This document shows positions 1 to 12,720 of a DNA stretch of 64,000 bases, one piece after another. The stretch spans positions 3,183,501 through 3,247,500 of the forward strand of contig NC_089438.1 in assembly GCF_026210795.1 (NCBI RefSeq), given 5' to 3'. The position numbers were made by a program, and so were the translations under genes. Positions within the stretch are counted from its first letter, which is position 1; each line of letters opens with the position of its first letter. The stretch is from Rhizophagus irregularis. Taxonomy: Eukaryota > Glomeromycota > Glomeromycetes > Glomerales > Glomeraceae. Under the pieces are notes generated by a model. It saw nothing but the letters and a program-made list of their open reading frames with translations. It did no database searches and was not told the origin of the DNA.

Positions 1-1073
1 CTAAGCATAAAAAAACAATGGTTAAAAGTACAAATCGCAAGTGATACAAATAATTTATCGAATTGTTTTTTAAATTGAATTAAATTATATAGTTATAATT
101 GATTATTATACAATATAGTCGGAGAAAAAGTTCGGTAGATCAATTCGAAAATTCGAACCGATTTTCCATTATATAATGCTTAAATTGTATATTTTGAATT
201 CAGCCAAATTCATACGGATTTTGCCATATAAGGGAAATTTTTAATTTAAAATATGATACAACAAGTGAATCGCATTATGCGATGCTTTATTGTGCATTAC
301 CCGGTTCGGAATACTGTATTTATTTATTCATTTAACAATGACTCGTTATTATATGTGTTTGTGTGACAAAAAACATAAACAGCAATTGGAGTGAGGATAA
401 AAGTATGTTAATAAGAAAATTTAACATTTAAATATTTTCCTAAAGAGTATTTTAGCTCGTAAATGAGGAATCGGCAAAATTAATTTACTGTAAAATTCGG
501 GAATATTGTAAATATTAAATATGGTTATTTGCCTATGTTATCTTTTTTTTTTTTTACTGTTACGCCCACTTTCATTATATTCCTTTTTCGACATCATTCT
601 TTTATCCTTTTTTTGATTTTCATTTCCATTATATTATTCCCTAGTTTGGTATCACTATGCATAATAGCAACTTTATTTCTTAGATTAGATATAACGAATA
701 AAATTTATACGCTTATTATAATATCGCTATATATGTTCGAACAATAAATAAACAGATAATAGATAATAGGTATAATATTTATTTTTTTGTCCTTTTGGCT
801 GGAATTTGTTTTTGGTAGTGTACTAAAAAAAACGCCTCGCTTACCATTAATAAAGTACAATAAATACAAAAATTTCAAATTGTTATCCATTCGTTCTTAG
901 GTAAAATTGACATCATAATGAATCAATGAAAATAAACTGTAACATGTGATGTTATATTTAAAGTATTCCGTATTCATAAGTGATTCGGGTGTTGATCACG
1001 TAAAAAAAGTTAACTAAATCAGACATTTCTATATAATTATTTTTTTTTTCGTGTCTTATTACCGTATTTGCAG
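1..1073. other. AT-rich intergenic DNA, no gene seen
   Basis: The stretch has long A/T runs and only short open frames, of low-complexity hydrophobic composition. I see no exon-like reading with plausible splice sites and no RNA gene. Confidence 0.6.
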
Positions 1074-1081
1074 TATATAAG

Positions 1082-1822
1082 TAGTGTTTCGATCCGTATT
1101 CGGGTCCAACCGGTTGAACCCGGATAATTTTATTTTTCGGATATCCGGATAATCGCGGTTTTTACCCGGATAAATATCCGGTTAAAAAATATCCGGTTTT
1201 GACCCGGAATCCGGATAATGAAAATAAAAAAAAGTTTTTCTTAAATGTTTAAATTAGTTTTCTTTCTAAATTTTTATTCAGTGAAGGATTGAAATCAATT
1301 CCCAAAATAAGAATTGATTTTTAGAGTCAATCAATCGTGATTATTATTCATTTCTTAAGTTTCAATTCTAAAATTCGGTTTATTATTTTGACTTATTGAT
1401 ATTAAGCCATTTTGTGCACTAAAAGCATGCAACAATCTTGATGATCACGGACAAAAAAAAAGTTCACATTTTCTAAAAAATTTCGGAAAATCAAACCTAC
1501 AGCATAATTTGGGCAAAATTCATAGTGCCGGCCGAAATTAGAGTTTCTAACCTTAATTTAAGATCTACGATTTAATTAAATAAACGCCACCAATTTAATC
1601 AAATTTGTTACTATGGAACTTAATTAAACTTATACCATGAATTTTATTTAATATATGCCATGAATTTCCCAATCTATAAAAAAAATTAATATTAATTCTA
1701 TCCGGATTTCGGTTTCTATCCGGATATATCCGGATTTTTATCCGAGGCGGATAATCCGGATAAAAACCGGATAATTTTTTTAATTTATCCGGGTAACGGT
1801 TTCTACCCGGATCGAAACACTA
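1082..1822. mobile_element. Non-autonomous hAT-like TIR element (741 bp)
   Basis: The ends are inverted: TAGTGTTTCGATCC at 1082 and its complement GGATCGAAACACTA ending at 1822. Inside both ends lie many copies of the subterminal word CCGGAT/ATCCGG (about 1110-1220 and 1700-1815), in both orientations. The element is flanked by a perfect 8-bp direct repeat TATATAAG at 1074-1081 and 1823-1830, which is the target duplication expected of hAT transposons. No transposase frame is visible, so it would move only with a helper. The subterminal clusters are likely transposase-binding sites (inference). Confidence 0.85.
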
Positions 1823-1830
1823 TATATAAG

Positions 1831-2203
1831 CCCCCCTTTTTTGCACTTAATGCCGGCCAAGTCCATCATAATTCTGGCCAGAGGTGCGGAGTGCTTACTA
1901 ACCGCAAAACATGGTATATTCCAAATTCTTGAAACTATAAAAGGATTATTATATCGTTAATGTAATTTATATTATAATTTATTTTATTAATAGTTATGAA
2001 GTTGTTTTAATCAATCTAGGCACGTTCGTTTATTCAAGATAATGCGTGTTCTCCGTTTTATTTATTCGTGCAACGTAACTCAAAAGTGTATCGTTATGTA
2101 ACAGATAAATGGATAAACCGGATCAGATCCTTTCGAGATACCTCTCTTTCGGTCTTTCTACAAAATTTTCATATATTTAATATATTTATTATAGTAATTT
2201 CTC
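1831..2203. other. Upstream region of the GHKL ATPase gene
   Basis: AT-rich DNA between the hAT-like element and the first ATG of the large ATPase gene. It probably holds that gene's promoter and 5' UTR. I cannot point to a convincing TATA box or other site. Confidence 0.4.
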
Positions 2204-5200
2204 ATGTCATTAGATAATTTTAGATCTAAAGTCCTTTCAAATTCAGATGGGGAGGAAAGGGTCGAAGTTAATCAAAGACTCTTAATTGATAAGATTTTGG
2301 CTCGGTAAGATGATGGTAATAGTGAATATTCTTATATATTTTTTTATTTCTTGACTAAAAGAAATTTTATTAATTTTTTTACATTAGGTACCCTTCTGAA
2401 TTTGTAGTATTTCGCGAGTTAATGCAGAATTCTGGTAAAAATTTTAGCTTCTCATTATCATATTATCATTCGTGTTTAATGATATGATTTAAGGTTATTG
2501 ATATTCTGTATCTTTATTAAATAAAGATGATGCAGGGTCATCAACGGTTCAAATTGTTTTCGAAACTGCAAGTAATAATTATCAAGCTGTACGAAATCCT
2601 TCAAATCCATCAAAAAGGTTGAGTTTAGATAGAAAAATGGAGAACAAAATTACGCGAATTATATTTAAAAACAATGGATTCGCTTTTAGAGTTGAGGATT
2701 GGAATCGATTAAAGAAAATTGCTGAAGGAAATCCAGATGAACAAAAAGTAAATTATTTAAAATCATCATTAATTTTATTAAATTAAACATTACAATAATT
2801 TAACTTCAATAAATTTATAGATTGGAGCTTTCGGTGTTGGCTTTTATTCATTGTTTTCAGTTTGTGAAGAACCATTGTAAGTAAATTTTAATAATTTTGT
2901 AAAATTATTATCAATATTAATTCAACTTTCGCTTGATAGCGTTTCTTCCGGTGGGCAAGGGATGGCTTTCTATTGGCGTGGAAACCAATTATTTGTAAAA
3001 CAAGCACAAACTGGTGATGATGATAAAGTTTGGACAACATTTTTAATGGACATGAGGGAACCTTTAGAAGTAAATATTTAATATAAAGATATATTTGATA
3101 TATTTGATATATTTATCGTTATATTTAATTAATATTTGACGGCATGTTTTTTTTCTAATACATTAATTAGATTCCAGATCTTGAAAAATTCGCACGGTTC
3201 TTAACAAATTCATTGGTGAGCTTATAAATGCTATTATAATATAATTATTAATATGTGTATATATGCACTTATACTTTTTTATTTTATTAAATGTAATAGG
3301 GATTTACAGGAAATCTTCAAGACGTGCTTGTATATGTTAATGATATATTGGCAATGCAATTGTCAAAGAAAATGCAAGATCCGAAACCAATAAATATTAC
3401 GCCCGATTTCAATACGTTTTCTCCACAAAAGATATTTAATCTTACCTTAGCAAATGTTAGATGTGTTCAACTATATATGAAAAGATTGGTGATTCCGACA
3501 AATATGAGCTTAAGACAATGGATTTCGTTACCAAACGATCTTCAAATAGAAGAAGCATCTATATTTCTTAGAGTTGTCAATGGAAATTTAGATGTTAACG
3601 TTAGCGATGAGATTTCTTCAGAAATGGAAAGGGTTACAAAAAAGAAACCACCAAGTAAAACGATTATTCAAATGATTTATACTGGGGTTGATGAAGATGG
3701 TAGTTGTAATACGGATGTTTCGCCAATTTTTAAAGACTTACTTCCATATCCCGGACAAGGAAAGATATATATTGGTTTTCCGACTCATCAAACTACCGGA
3801 TGTTGCTCTCACTTAGCGGCTCGTGTAATTCCTACTGTACGTATATATTATCTTTTTAAATAGATAATTCTATTTATTTTCTAACGTATAGAACTTATTT
3901 TATTTAGGTGGATCGAGAATCAATCGACTTGGTGGAGAAAACTCTGCTTATATACAACGGCGAAATGTTACGTTTAGCAGGAACATTGTGCAGAATTCTA
4001 TATGAAAATGAAATGGATCAAATAGCATGGGCTTTTAATGAAAAGATCACTAATAATACGAACAATGATGAAGATATAAAGTCTATCCGTGGATATCTTG
4101 AAAGCTGGGCAATATACGCCTTAACACATTTTGCGTTTAATCCAAGTACACCAAATGCGCAAGTTGGAATAATAACGGAATCACAATTTTTCAATTGTTC
4201 GAAAAATATATTACCAATTTTGTCAACGAATGGCGTTCTTCCAATATCTAATGTTCGTATTCCAAATCCAGCAATGGCAGGATTCATAAAAACCATTCCA
4301 GTTGTTCCGAAGATTGTATTCGATCAGTGTTACACATTTTTTAAGAAAGCAAGAGATACGATGAAACTTATAAAGGAATTGACTCTTCAAGATGTCTTTC
4401 ATGAATTAAGTAGTCGAACACTTTCTGAAGACGAAATGACTGACCTTTTGAAATGGTGGATTTCTTATAGATCAAGAGGATCTTTTGTTAGAGTAACGGA
4501 AATTTCGCAGTTTATGCAACTTGCACGTTTTGGAAATAACTCTCGATCTTTAAATACAATTCGTTATTTTTTGAACCCAACAGTAATCCCCTCAGAAATG
4601 GATGTTCCAGTTGATGTACTGCCATTTAATATATCCAAAAACTTAAAAAAGCAAGATCTTGAAAAATTGGCTGGATGGTCAGAATTATCTTTGATTAATT
4701 GGGCAAAGTTTATTGTCAAAAAATCTGATCTGGAACGCGACCCTACATTTGCTAAGAAAGTTATTCAAATTTTAGGAGAGGGTTTAAGTAATATTTCACA
4801 AACTGACAAGGAAATTATTCAACAGTTATTTGCTCGTAAAAAATGTATTCCAACAAAATTCGGAATGAAGATTCCAAATGAAGCTTATTTTAAAGAAGTT
4901 GATCTATTTTCTGACTTACCTACTATCGATTTAGAAGAAACTACAACCCTTAAAAATATATTGGAACTATTGGGTGTTCGAAAGGTAAAAATAATTATAC
5001 TTTTAGTTTACTTTATGATAATTAAATTTAATTCTGAAATTTATTTATAGGTTGTTGAATTGAAACTTATTTTTGATCGCCTTGTTGGTCAAGGAAATTG
5101 GGATCATATACAACTCGCAAAATATCTTTCTTCAATGTCAAGTAATCTTAAACAAAATGAAATAATGATATTAAAGGACAAACCCATCTGGCCTATAGAA

Positions 5201-7805
5201 AAAAGTTCATCACGGTCTAAAAAAGGTGAATCTAGGGAAATACAACGTTTTGTCGCGAGATCTTTGCATACACCTTCGGATATACATCGTGAATTTGGTT
5301 TACCTCTGCTTGATTGGAAAGGAGAATGGGCTAGTCAATCACATGAAGGTAAATGTTGATTTCTTATATATATTGTAAGTACAGCAAATTTATTTATTTT
5401 GCCTAAAAAAAAAAATATTTTTTTTCTTTCTTTTTTTTTTTATTGTAGGAAAATTTATTATTGGATTGGGTTTGCAAGAGTATCCTACACTTATGAAAAT
5501 TCTGGAACTGGCGGCAAATCATTCAAATCTCAAAATTCGTAGCAAGGCTCTCAGATATTTTATTAATAATTTTGAAGAAAAGTATTCTGGAGATTATGAT
5601 CCTCAAGTTGATATTGCATTCTTACCTTGTTCGAATCGAGGTACTTATGCAAAGCCTTCAGAATGTTACATTAGTTCTGAATGCACAATAATGAAATTCA
5701 ATGCTGTAAGTCAAGATTTACGGTTTCAAGTAGAACGATTTGGTGTTCGACAGCATCCTAGTCGTGAAGAACTCTTAAAAAGATTAAACGAAGAACCACC
5801 ACGACATGAAAATAAGGCGAAGACTATTTTTGAATATTTGGCATCACGACAAACAGTTTTTACCGATGATGATTTTAAATCTTTAACTGATTTAAAATTT
5901 ATCCCAATAAAGAAAAATTCTCGAGCTAAAATAACTCTTGCCAGTCCACGCAATTGTTTTTTTAGTGTTCAAGAAGAGTACGTATATAATTGTAATTTTT
6001 GTGTAAATCTTTTTTATGGAGTTTAAAATAACAAAAGAATTTTTTATATTTTAATATTTAGATTGAAAAATTTCTTTTCATGCATTGATTTTGGAAGTAA
6101 AGCAAAAATATTTCTTCAAACTTGCGGTGTTAAAAACGAACCAGCTGCAACCGAACTTGCTGAATTATTAGTAAGTTCATCACGTGAAGTGTACAATTCA
6201 CTGGGAAATTTGGAAAAATACTTGGATATTTTAAGAAAAATTGCATTTAATTTTAGTACTATAGATAAACCAAGTTTAATTGCAGTAATGAAAAAATCAC
6301 CTATTTTAATAGGTGTTAAGAAACGTAGCAATGGGATTGAAACTTCTAGTTTGGCTTTAGGGAAAGACATTTTTATAAACGACAATAGTGCATATCAACC
6401 AGTTTTTGAACCATTTACAGCTCCGGTAGAAAGTGATCATTATATGAAAATTTTGTATAGTGTAAGTCTTTCAATTGACTCTATTTTACGTATATGAAGT
6501 ATTTTCATTGTTATATATATATATATTTTTTAGGAATTGGGATGTAGATCCTTACATGATTCTGTACAAGAAATTATAAGGCCAATAGGTATTCGACAGA
6601 ATAATCTTGATCCAGAAACTGAAGAATTAGAAGAAAAAATCATGGAGAGAGCAAGTTTGTTTTACTATGAACATCCTGACCCTAAAAAAAGTATTGAATG
6701 GTTTAAAAGACTGAAAGTTAAAGAGGCTAGCTATATGGAGACAACTTTTACATTAGATAATAATACTATAGTTAAAAGAAGACATACTAGTGCTTGTATT
6801 CTTCAAGATATTATGTACGTAACAACTAAACCTGCTCCACTTGATATTGCAGAACAAATAGTCAAGAGCATTTATAAAAAATTTGAATGGAAAAATGTTT
6901 TTAGTGTATCTGTGCTTTTAACTGAAGAATTAACAACTTTAAAACGTAAGGGATATCCGGTTGATCACATATTAAAGCAACAAAATTTACGATATGCGTT
7001 TCAACAATCCACTGTAAATGTTGAAAAAAAAATAGTTATAGTGACTCCTGCATCTACTCAAAGATTACGAAATTCTTTACGTGATTCTATTAGATCTTGT
7101 AATTTAAATGTAGGAAATATTAATGGTATTATTAGCCAAGCTAATGTTACAATTGTTAATGAAAGCAAAACAAGTTATTGTGATATTATACCGGGTATAA
7201 AACACTTAATATTTTTGATTTTTAAAAATTGATTAATTATATAATATTAATTGGTTTATTTTGCGTTTTTTAGGCCATTTATTATCTCACGTTGGAACTA
7301 TACGTGATATTAAATTATATGATACTAAAATTTATCAACCAGAAATCATGTCCCCATCAGTTACTGTTCAATTAAATCATTTTATAGATATATTAAGAGA
7401 TATTGCGAACGTTTTTGAACTTGTACCGAAAGCTGTTCATATTTTTTATGATAACAACTCAAGTTCAATTGCATTCAATCGTGATGGAGCGTTATTTTTC
7501 AATTTAAGCTATTATATCGCGTTACACGAACAAGATTGTAAAATTAGACCTACAAATGATGCCATGACATATTGGTTTATGACATTTTGTCACGAATTAG
7601 CACATAATTTTGTTGTAAATCATAGTTCTGAACATGAAGTAAGTATATCTTAAATTTCAATAATTTAATTTTATGAATCTAATAATTATTTATATAAATT
7701 AAATTATTTATTTTATTTTTTCAATAGTTTTATTTTTCATCATTTACGGAAACTTATATGTCGAAATTTCTAACAATGATGAAAAACCGTGGAATTATAT
7801 GGTAA
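2204..7805 (+). CDS. Large GHKL-type ATPase, sacsin/DUF3684-like, with C-terminal HELAHN motif
   Basis: Fourteen exons: 2204-2304, 2388-2434, 2527-2747, 2821-2876, 2940-3069, 3171-3215, 3300-3836, 3908-4984, 5051-5348, 5449-5977, 6062-6461, 6534-7194, 7274-7638, 7728-7805. All junctions are GT-AG; the sum is 4545 nt, giving 1514 residues with no internal stop. The N-terminus carries the ATP-binding signature of the Hsp90/MutL/histidine-kinase fold: E44-LMQN-SDDA at residues 44-52 (N box) and GAFGVGFYS at 125-133 (glycine box). The first exons are the split part, three junctions falling inside or beside these motifs. The long middle matches what I know of fungal DUF3684 proteins, a sacsin-like family of unknown function. 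The last 40 residues contain H1474-E-L-A-H1478-N and H1484, a metalloprotease-like arrangement. Likely an intracellular ATP-dependent chaperone-like protein (inference). The family call is firm at the N-terminus, less so elsewhere. Confidence 0.9.
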
Positions 7806-9332
7806 ATGGTAAAATTATTGCGTTCCGCATTTGTGGAAAAAAAAAATTTTTTTATTTAAGAAATTTATTACTTGTATTATTATATTCTTGTATTTTTTTT
7901 TCTTTTTTCTTATTTATTTGTCTATATTTTTATATTAGTTCATAAATATATGTAAGATGTATTTTTTTGATTTTTAAATTTATTTTTTTTAGCCATTTTA
8001 TTTATAAAAAATAAAGAAAATGGAATTTTTTTAATAAATTGATGGGATAATAGTATTAATCATTAAAAAAAAAAATTTTTTTTTCACGGGATTAAATTGA
8101 ATGGAAGGTTTTGTAGATATATCTTTTTGAGATCGCCGAATAACTTGTTTGTACAAGCAAGGGTGATTATCGTAATATCGTTAAACGCACATTAGCCATT
8201 TGATCTTCCTAATTATACGCCAAGAAAGATCTTTCAGAACCTCTTACAAGCAACAACAGGGTCAGATTTAAAGACTTTAAGACCTGTCTTGGCGGGAGTT
8301 ATATTATAACGCGTCCAAATATTTTCATAGACGTACACCATGAAGCCATTATTGACGCTCAATCACGGTGTCCAATGAAGTGTTATTGCTCGAAGTTATT
8401 TTTCCTACTCTTCACCTATTAATGATGGTGGTATAAGATCCTATCGACACGAAGTTGATTTGCAGTACTTTAATCCTTATTTTGTTCAATTATTTTTTTC
8501 CTTACTCTTGTTATATCATTTTGATTTGCATACAATTACTTAATTGCTCTTTCTACGTTCATTGAATAAATTTCACACCTTTTTTTAAATAAATGTGATA
8601 AAATTCTAATATGCTTATTATCACTTTTTTACCTTTTATTTAGTGCCAATGGTTTTTATTAATTTTATTTTCATCGAAATACAACAATGGTGGTAGATGT
8701 GGTGACTGATGGAATAGATAGCTTCAGCGCACCTGGTAATATTTAAAATGCAGAAAAAAAATGATTAGTGGTGACTAAATAATAGGAAGATTTTGGTTGG
8801 TTAAAAATCAATTGTCTGGTAAGTATTTGTAAAATTTAGCATCATTTAAAGTAAATAGATACTTTACCATCATTTTGCATCGCAGCCACTCGATAGTAAC
8901 AGAATAAAATAATGAAATAAACGTGTTATACCGCCTTATCAATGAAAGTTTGTAACAATAAATGTATTGAAATAAATGCGAATAAGCAATAAATACAAAA
9001 ATAAACCATAAAACGAAAAACTATGGCGATCTGCAAATATATTTCGATAATGAAAACAAGCGATGAAATGTACGGTACTTTTAATATTAAATAACTAATA
9101 AAGTAAAATAAACTTCATATTATTATTATGATAATATTTTAATAAAATAAATAAATAATCAACTTCTTCATTTTCTCTATGACAAATACTTTTTAAAATT
9201 ATCGTTTATCATGATTTAAGATCGATAGATGTTCTCGATAATCACAATAATTTATACTAATAATATAGCTTTTATATAGATAATAATTATAATAATTCAA
9301 TATAAATAACAAACTTTTTCATGATTATCATA
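7806..9332. other. Intergenic, no gene recognised
   Basis: Contains the presumed 3' UTR of the ATPase gene, long T and A runs, and no open frame with coding character on either strand. Confidence 0.55.
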
Positions 9333-9523
9333 CAGTCAACTCCGATATAGCGATATGCTGGGCCCCATGTGAATATCATTGAATAATATCGTCATATCCA
9401 ATTATACAGATATTACCGATATGTACATGTTCTCTCATATAGTGGGAAAGCAAAATTTTATTATTATATCGAGTTTATAATATATATATCTGTATATTGA
9501 ATATCGGTAAATTGTATTGACTG
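9333..9523. mobile_element. Degenerate short TIR element, possibly pogo/Tc1-like
   Basis: The left end reads CAGTCAACTCCGATATAGCG and the right end finishes TTGTATTGACTG, giving inverted CAGTCAA termini about 190 bp apart. Inner parts share ATATCG words in opposite orientation. TA precedes the left end but AA follows the right end, so a TA target duplication is not intact. No coding capacity. The family assignment rests only on the style of the left terminus. Confidence 0.4.
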
Positions 9524-9804
9524 AAAAAATTTTTCATACGAAAAGTTTTGCAGTGAGTCATTGCATATGCAAACTTTCACATCATAAGATCATAAGATAT
9601 ACCGTAAACTTTTATATTTAATCACAGTCACATTTACTGATAACAATAAGAGAAAAGTCTATATTGTATTACAAAGAGTTTGTACAACTAAAAATATTAT
9701 AAAAAGACCTATTCTTTTAATTAATTCCTCAAAATCCCATCTCTAAACAATCCCATCTCTAAACTTTCGCAATAATTTTCAATATTCCTTACATTTCACC
9801 TCTG

Positions 9805-10415
9805 GCTCTTACCATAAATTAAATTTTGGTTAAAAAATTTTGGTCTAGCCACTATTCTGCGCTTCTCCCTTGCCGGTCGAAAGAAAGAGAAAGGGAGGAA
9901 AGGAAATATGTGAGAGAGACAACAAGAGTGTGATGATCCAACCTCTATTCTGCTTCTTCTTGCTGGTCAAAAGAGTATATAAGTGGAAAGAGAGAAAGAG
10001 AGAAACGGAAGTATGTGAGAGAGTGGTGACAAGAGTGGGAAGAAAAAAAAATAAGAGGAGGCGTTCTACTTTTCTACGCAATTTTTCGTGTTTCTACCAC
10101 TTCTCCTGTATTTAAAATGGATTCCTTTTCTTTTCCTACGTACAGCTCTTACCATAAATTAAATTTTGGTTAAAAAATTTCGTTCTGGCCTCTATTCTGC
10201 TTCTTCTTTGCCGTTCAAAAGAAAGAGAGAAAGTGACTATAACTTCAAAATTCGATCTATCAATGGAGGAAAGGAAGTATGTGAGAGAGAGATGACAAGT
10301 GTGGGAAGAAAAAAGTAAGAGTCGAGAAGGGAGAAAGATCTCTTCTACTTTTCTATGCAATTTTTTTTTCATGTTTCTACATCTTCTCGTGTATTTAAAA
10401 TGGATTCCCTACGTA
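9805..10415. repeat. Direct tandem duplication, about 340 and 270 bp
   Basis: Copy 1 (9805-10142) and copy 2 (10145-10415) both begin GCTCTTACCATAAATTAAAT and both end near CCTACGTA after TTTAAAATGGATTCC. The middles are purine-rich (GAAAGAGAGAAAG-type) and have diverged by small insertions and deletions. The long open frames on both strands here are by-products of this biased composition, not genes. Confidence 0.8.
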
Positions 10416-10541
10416 ATATCTTTACCTAAGTCCTTCCCTTTGTAGATACAACTTGGGATTTAGAAATTACTTTTTGGATTTAAAGAATATAATTGCGAAT
10501 TACAATTTCCTTTACGTGATTTGATAAAGGTGAAAGTAAAA

Positions 10542-11385
10542 CAAGGTGAGAGACCTGTTCCTTACTGTTAACACATGCGTCATCTCAGGATACCGAATTA
10601 TTATAATTTAATGGTTAAATTGTAATGAGGGTGCCGCAAAATCTTCTCTTACATGGCAGGACCATGATAAGGATCCTCATACGCATATTTTAATGGAGGT
10701 TGGAGGAAAGTATGTTAAGTGGGGTGGTTGTATCTGATTGGCGGTCCCTAATAAGGGTGACGTTAAATTCCTTAATTCCTATTCGTTTTCTTGATAGACT
10801 ATTATGAATTTCCTTTTGCTAATTAATCGTTACAGTGACCTGTGTTACTCATACATCGGTGCTTTTTTTGTAGATAATTTTCTGCTGATTATCCGTTTAT
10901 CCCTTTCTCACAGTATAATTCTATGGTAAACAAGGTAAGAGACCTGTTCCTTACTGTTAACACATGCGTCATCTCAGGATACCGAATTATTATAATTTAA
11001 TGGTTAAATTATAATGAGGGTGCCGCAAAATCTTCTCTTACATGGCAGGACCATGATAAGGATCCTCATACGCATATTTTAATGGAGGTTGGAGGAAAGT
11101 ATGTTAAGTGGGGTGGTTGTATCTGATTGGCGGTCCCTAATAAGGGTGACGTTAAATTCCTTAATTCCTATTCGTTTTCTTGATAGACTATTATAAATTC
11201 CCTTTTGCTAATTAATCGTTACAGTGACCCGTGTTACTCATACATCGGTGCTTTTTTTGTAGGTAATTTTCTGCTGATTATCCGTTTATTCCTTTCTCAC
11301 AGTATAATTCTATGACAGACGAAAGTAAACAAGGTAAGAGACCTGTCGTGTTACCCATACATCGGTGCTCTTTAATTTTGTAGGA
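10542..11385. repeat. Near-identical tandem duplication plus a truncated third unit
   Basis: Units start with CAAGGT(G/A)AGAGACCTGT at 10542, 10931 and 11330, so the first two are 389 and 399 bp. They differ by a handful of bases, indicating a recent event. The third unit jumps from GAGACCTGT straight to the unit's end (CATACATCGGTGCT), an internal deletion of more than 300 bp. No gene is visible in the unit. Confidence 0.85.
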
Positions 11386-11659
11386 CAATAACAAACTAGA
11401 AATAATTAATATGCGCAGTGTGTTCGTCATTTTACTTTTGTTTTTTGTTACAATTTTTAAAAAATTATGACAATTAGGTTTTTTATAATTAAATAATAAT
11501 TTACATTTGAATTAATTTTCATGATCTTTTGTTTGAAATTTGAGATATGCGAAAAAATGTGAAACATGTAAACATATACACATATACAAAAAAGATAAAC
11601 CGATCCAGAATGTAGTGAAAATTTATAATAAACGCAAATATTAATAATAATTTTCAAAC
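11386..11659. other. Intergenic, nothing recognised
   Basis: AT-rich sequence between the tandem duplication and the minus-strand relic. Open frames are short and not coding-like. Confidence 0.5.
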
Positions 11660-11905
11660 CAGCTTATTTATTGTACTATCAATCTATTAGCCGTTGCTTC
11701 TTCATATACTCCACTAAAAGATAAGCAATCAAAATTATTAAATACTAAATTGCCAAAAAAAAGCTTATAAGTAACCAACATATTTTGTAAAACGATTACA
11801 AGGAATATACTAGCAATAAAAGTATATAAATCAACAGCCCAAGAATCAAATGTAGAATCTTTAGTCTTAATATTCGTGGCATTTCTGAGCAAGCACAAAC
11901 CTAAA
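11660..11905 (-). pseudogene. Relic of an ion-transport-like membrane protein (last helix)
   Basis: Read on the minus strand, an acceptor-like TATTTAG is followed by an open stretch with a Trp-containing start, a hydrophobic segment (FIASIFLVIVLQNMLV) and then, after an intron-like stretch ending in CTTTTAG, SGVYEEATANR. A helix ending LQNML followed by an intron and GVYE resembles the last pore-domain helix of TRP/polycystin-like channels found in these fungi (recollection of the family, not searched). The intron lacks a clear GT donor, there is no rest of the gene, and the frame ends after RLIVQ. A fragment at best. Confidence 0.35.
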
Positions 11906-11983
11906 TATAATAAGTAAATTCAGTATCATTGAAGTTTAAAAAAAAACATCAATAAATTAGAATAAAATGATTTCATACATCGT

Positions 11984-12720
11984 ATGCGCGAACGCGAATA
12001 TCACAATTGCCATGATAAATATAAAGAATTAAAATATGGTTTTGGTGATGATTATGACATGATAAATGTAAATTTCAATTATGATAATATAATGGAAATT
12101 GGATTTTTTATTTACCTGGTAAAAGAGGCGTCGGTCCAGTGGAAAACCAGCGTTGCAGTGGTCGTTTGAATGTTGTTCTAACAAAAGAAGAATAACCATC
12201 GCTGGGGGACTGTACTAGTACATGGACAACAGGGAACCGACGACGCCATGTCATCTTGTGTTTCCTTACGCAAAAAATTGCAAGCCGTACCCCCATGTAT
12301 AATATGCCAGAAGGTAATGGACCATATAATTCATCAGATGCACGTAATAGTTCATTCATGTTAGTCGAAAAGATCTATGACCGTCATCGGCAACTTCTGT
12401 TTATCATAATATCTTGAGTGAAAGTGAAGAATTAGAAATTACTGATCTTACTGATGGTATGGAGTGTATTAAAGAGTTTTGCTTTAATTACATCATCATT
12501 GTTGAGGAACGTGACTACGGAATGCTTTTTCTTGACTGTTACGGTCGCATATTTGATTGGGATCATATTAATTTTTTATTATGGTCACTCGGAAATTATT
12601 TTGAGAATAGACTGGATGAACCTAAGAATGTGGCATGGGGTGTAGGCGAATGGGACTATTACTGAATTTGAAGTTTGTACTACGGGTGCAACGGCTCTTT
12701 TTTTTACTTTCTTTTTTATA
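11984..12720 (+). pseudogene. Broken gene of unknown family
   Basis: Coding-like sequence runs through several frames. One starts near 11984; a second (about 12115-12395) contains GKRGVGPVENQRCSGRLNVV, a TAA stop near 12195, then SRTPMYNMPEGNGPYNSSDA; a third (about 12404-12640) contains NILSESEELEITDLTDG and GRIFDWDHINFLLW. After one base is dropped near 12650 the frame resumes with GTITEFEV. The pieces read as one protein damaged by at least one stop and two or three frameshifts. I do not recognise a domain. The minus-strand open frame over 12108-12359 is its shadow. The G+C here is higher than in the flanking DNA, which supports former coding sequence. Confidence 0.5.

Noticed and set aside
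529-747. 72-codon hydrophobic frame starting in a T-run
   Set aside because: Composition is explained by T-rich DNA; no homologue or splice context recognised.
4018-4296. 92-codon minus-strand frame
   Set aside because: Antisense shadow of exon 8 of the GHKL ATPase gene, which splices in frame throughout.
9845-10372. Several 78-81-codon frames on both strands
   Set aside because: They arise from purine-rich low-complexity DNA in a tandem duplication, overlap each other on both strands, and resemble no protein.
12108-12359. 83-codon minus-strand frame
   Set aside because: The plus strand here carries the coding-like text of the broken gene; the antisense frame has no recognisable feature.
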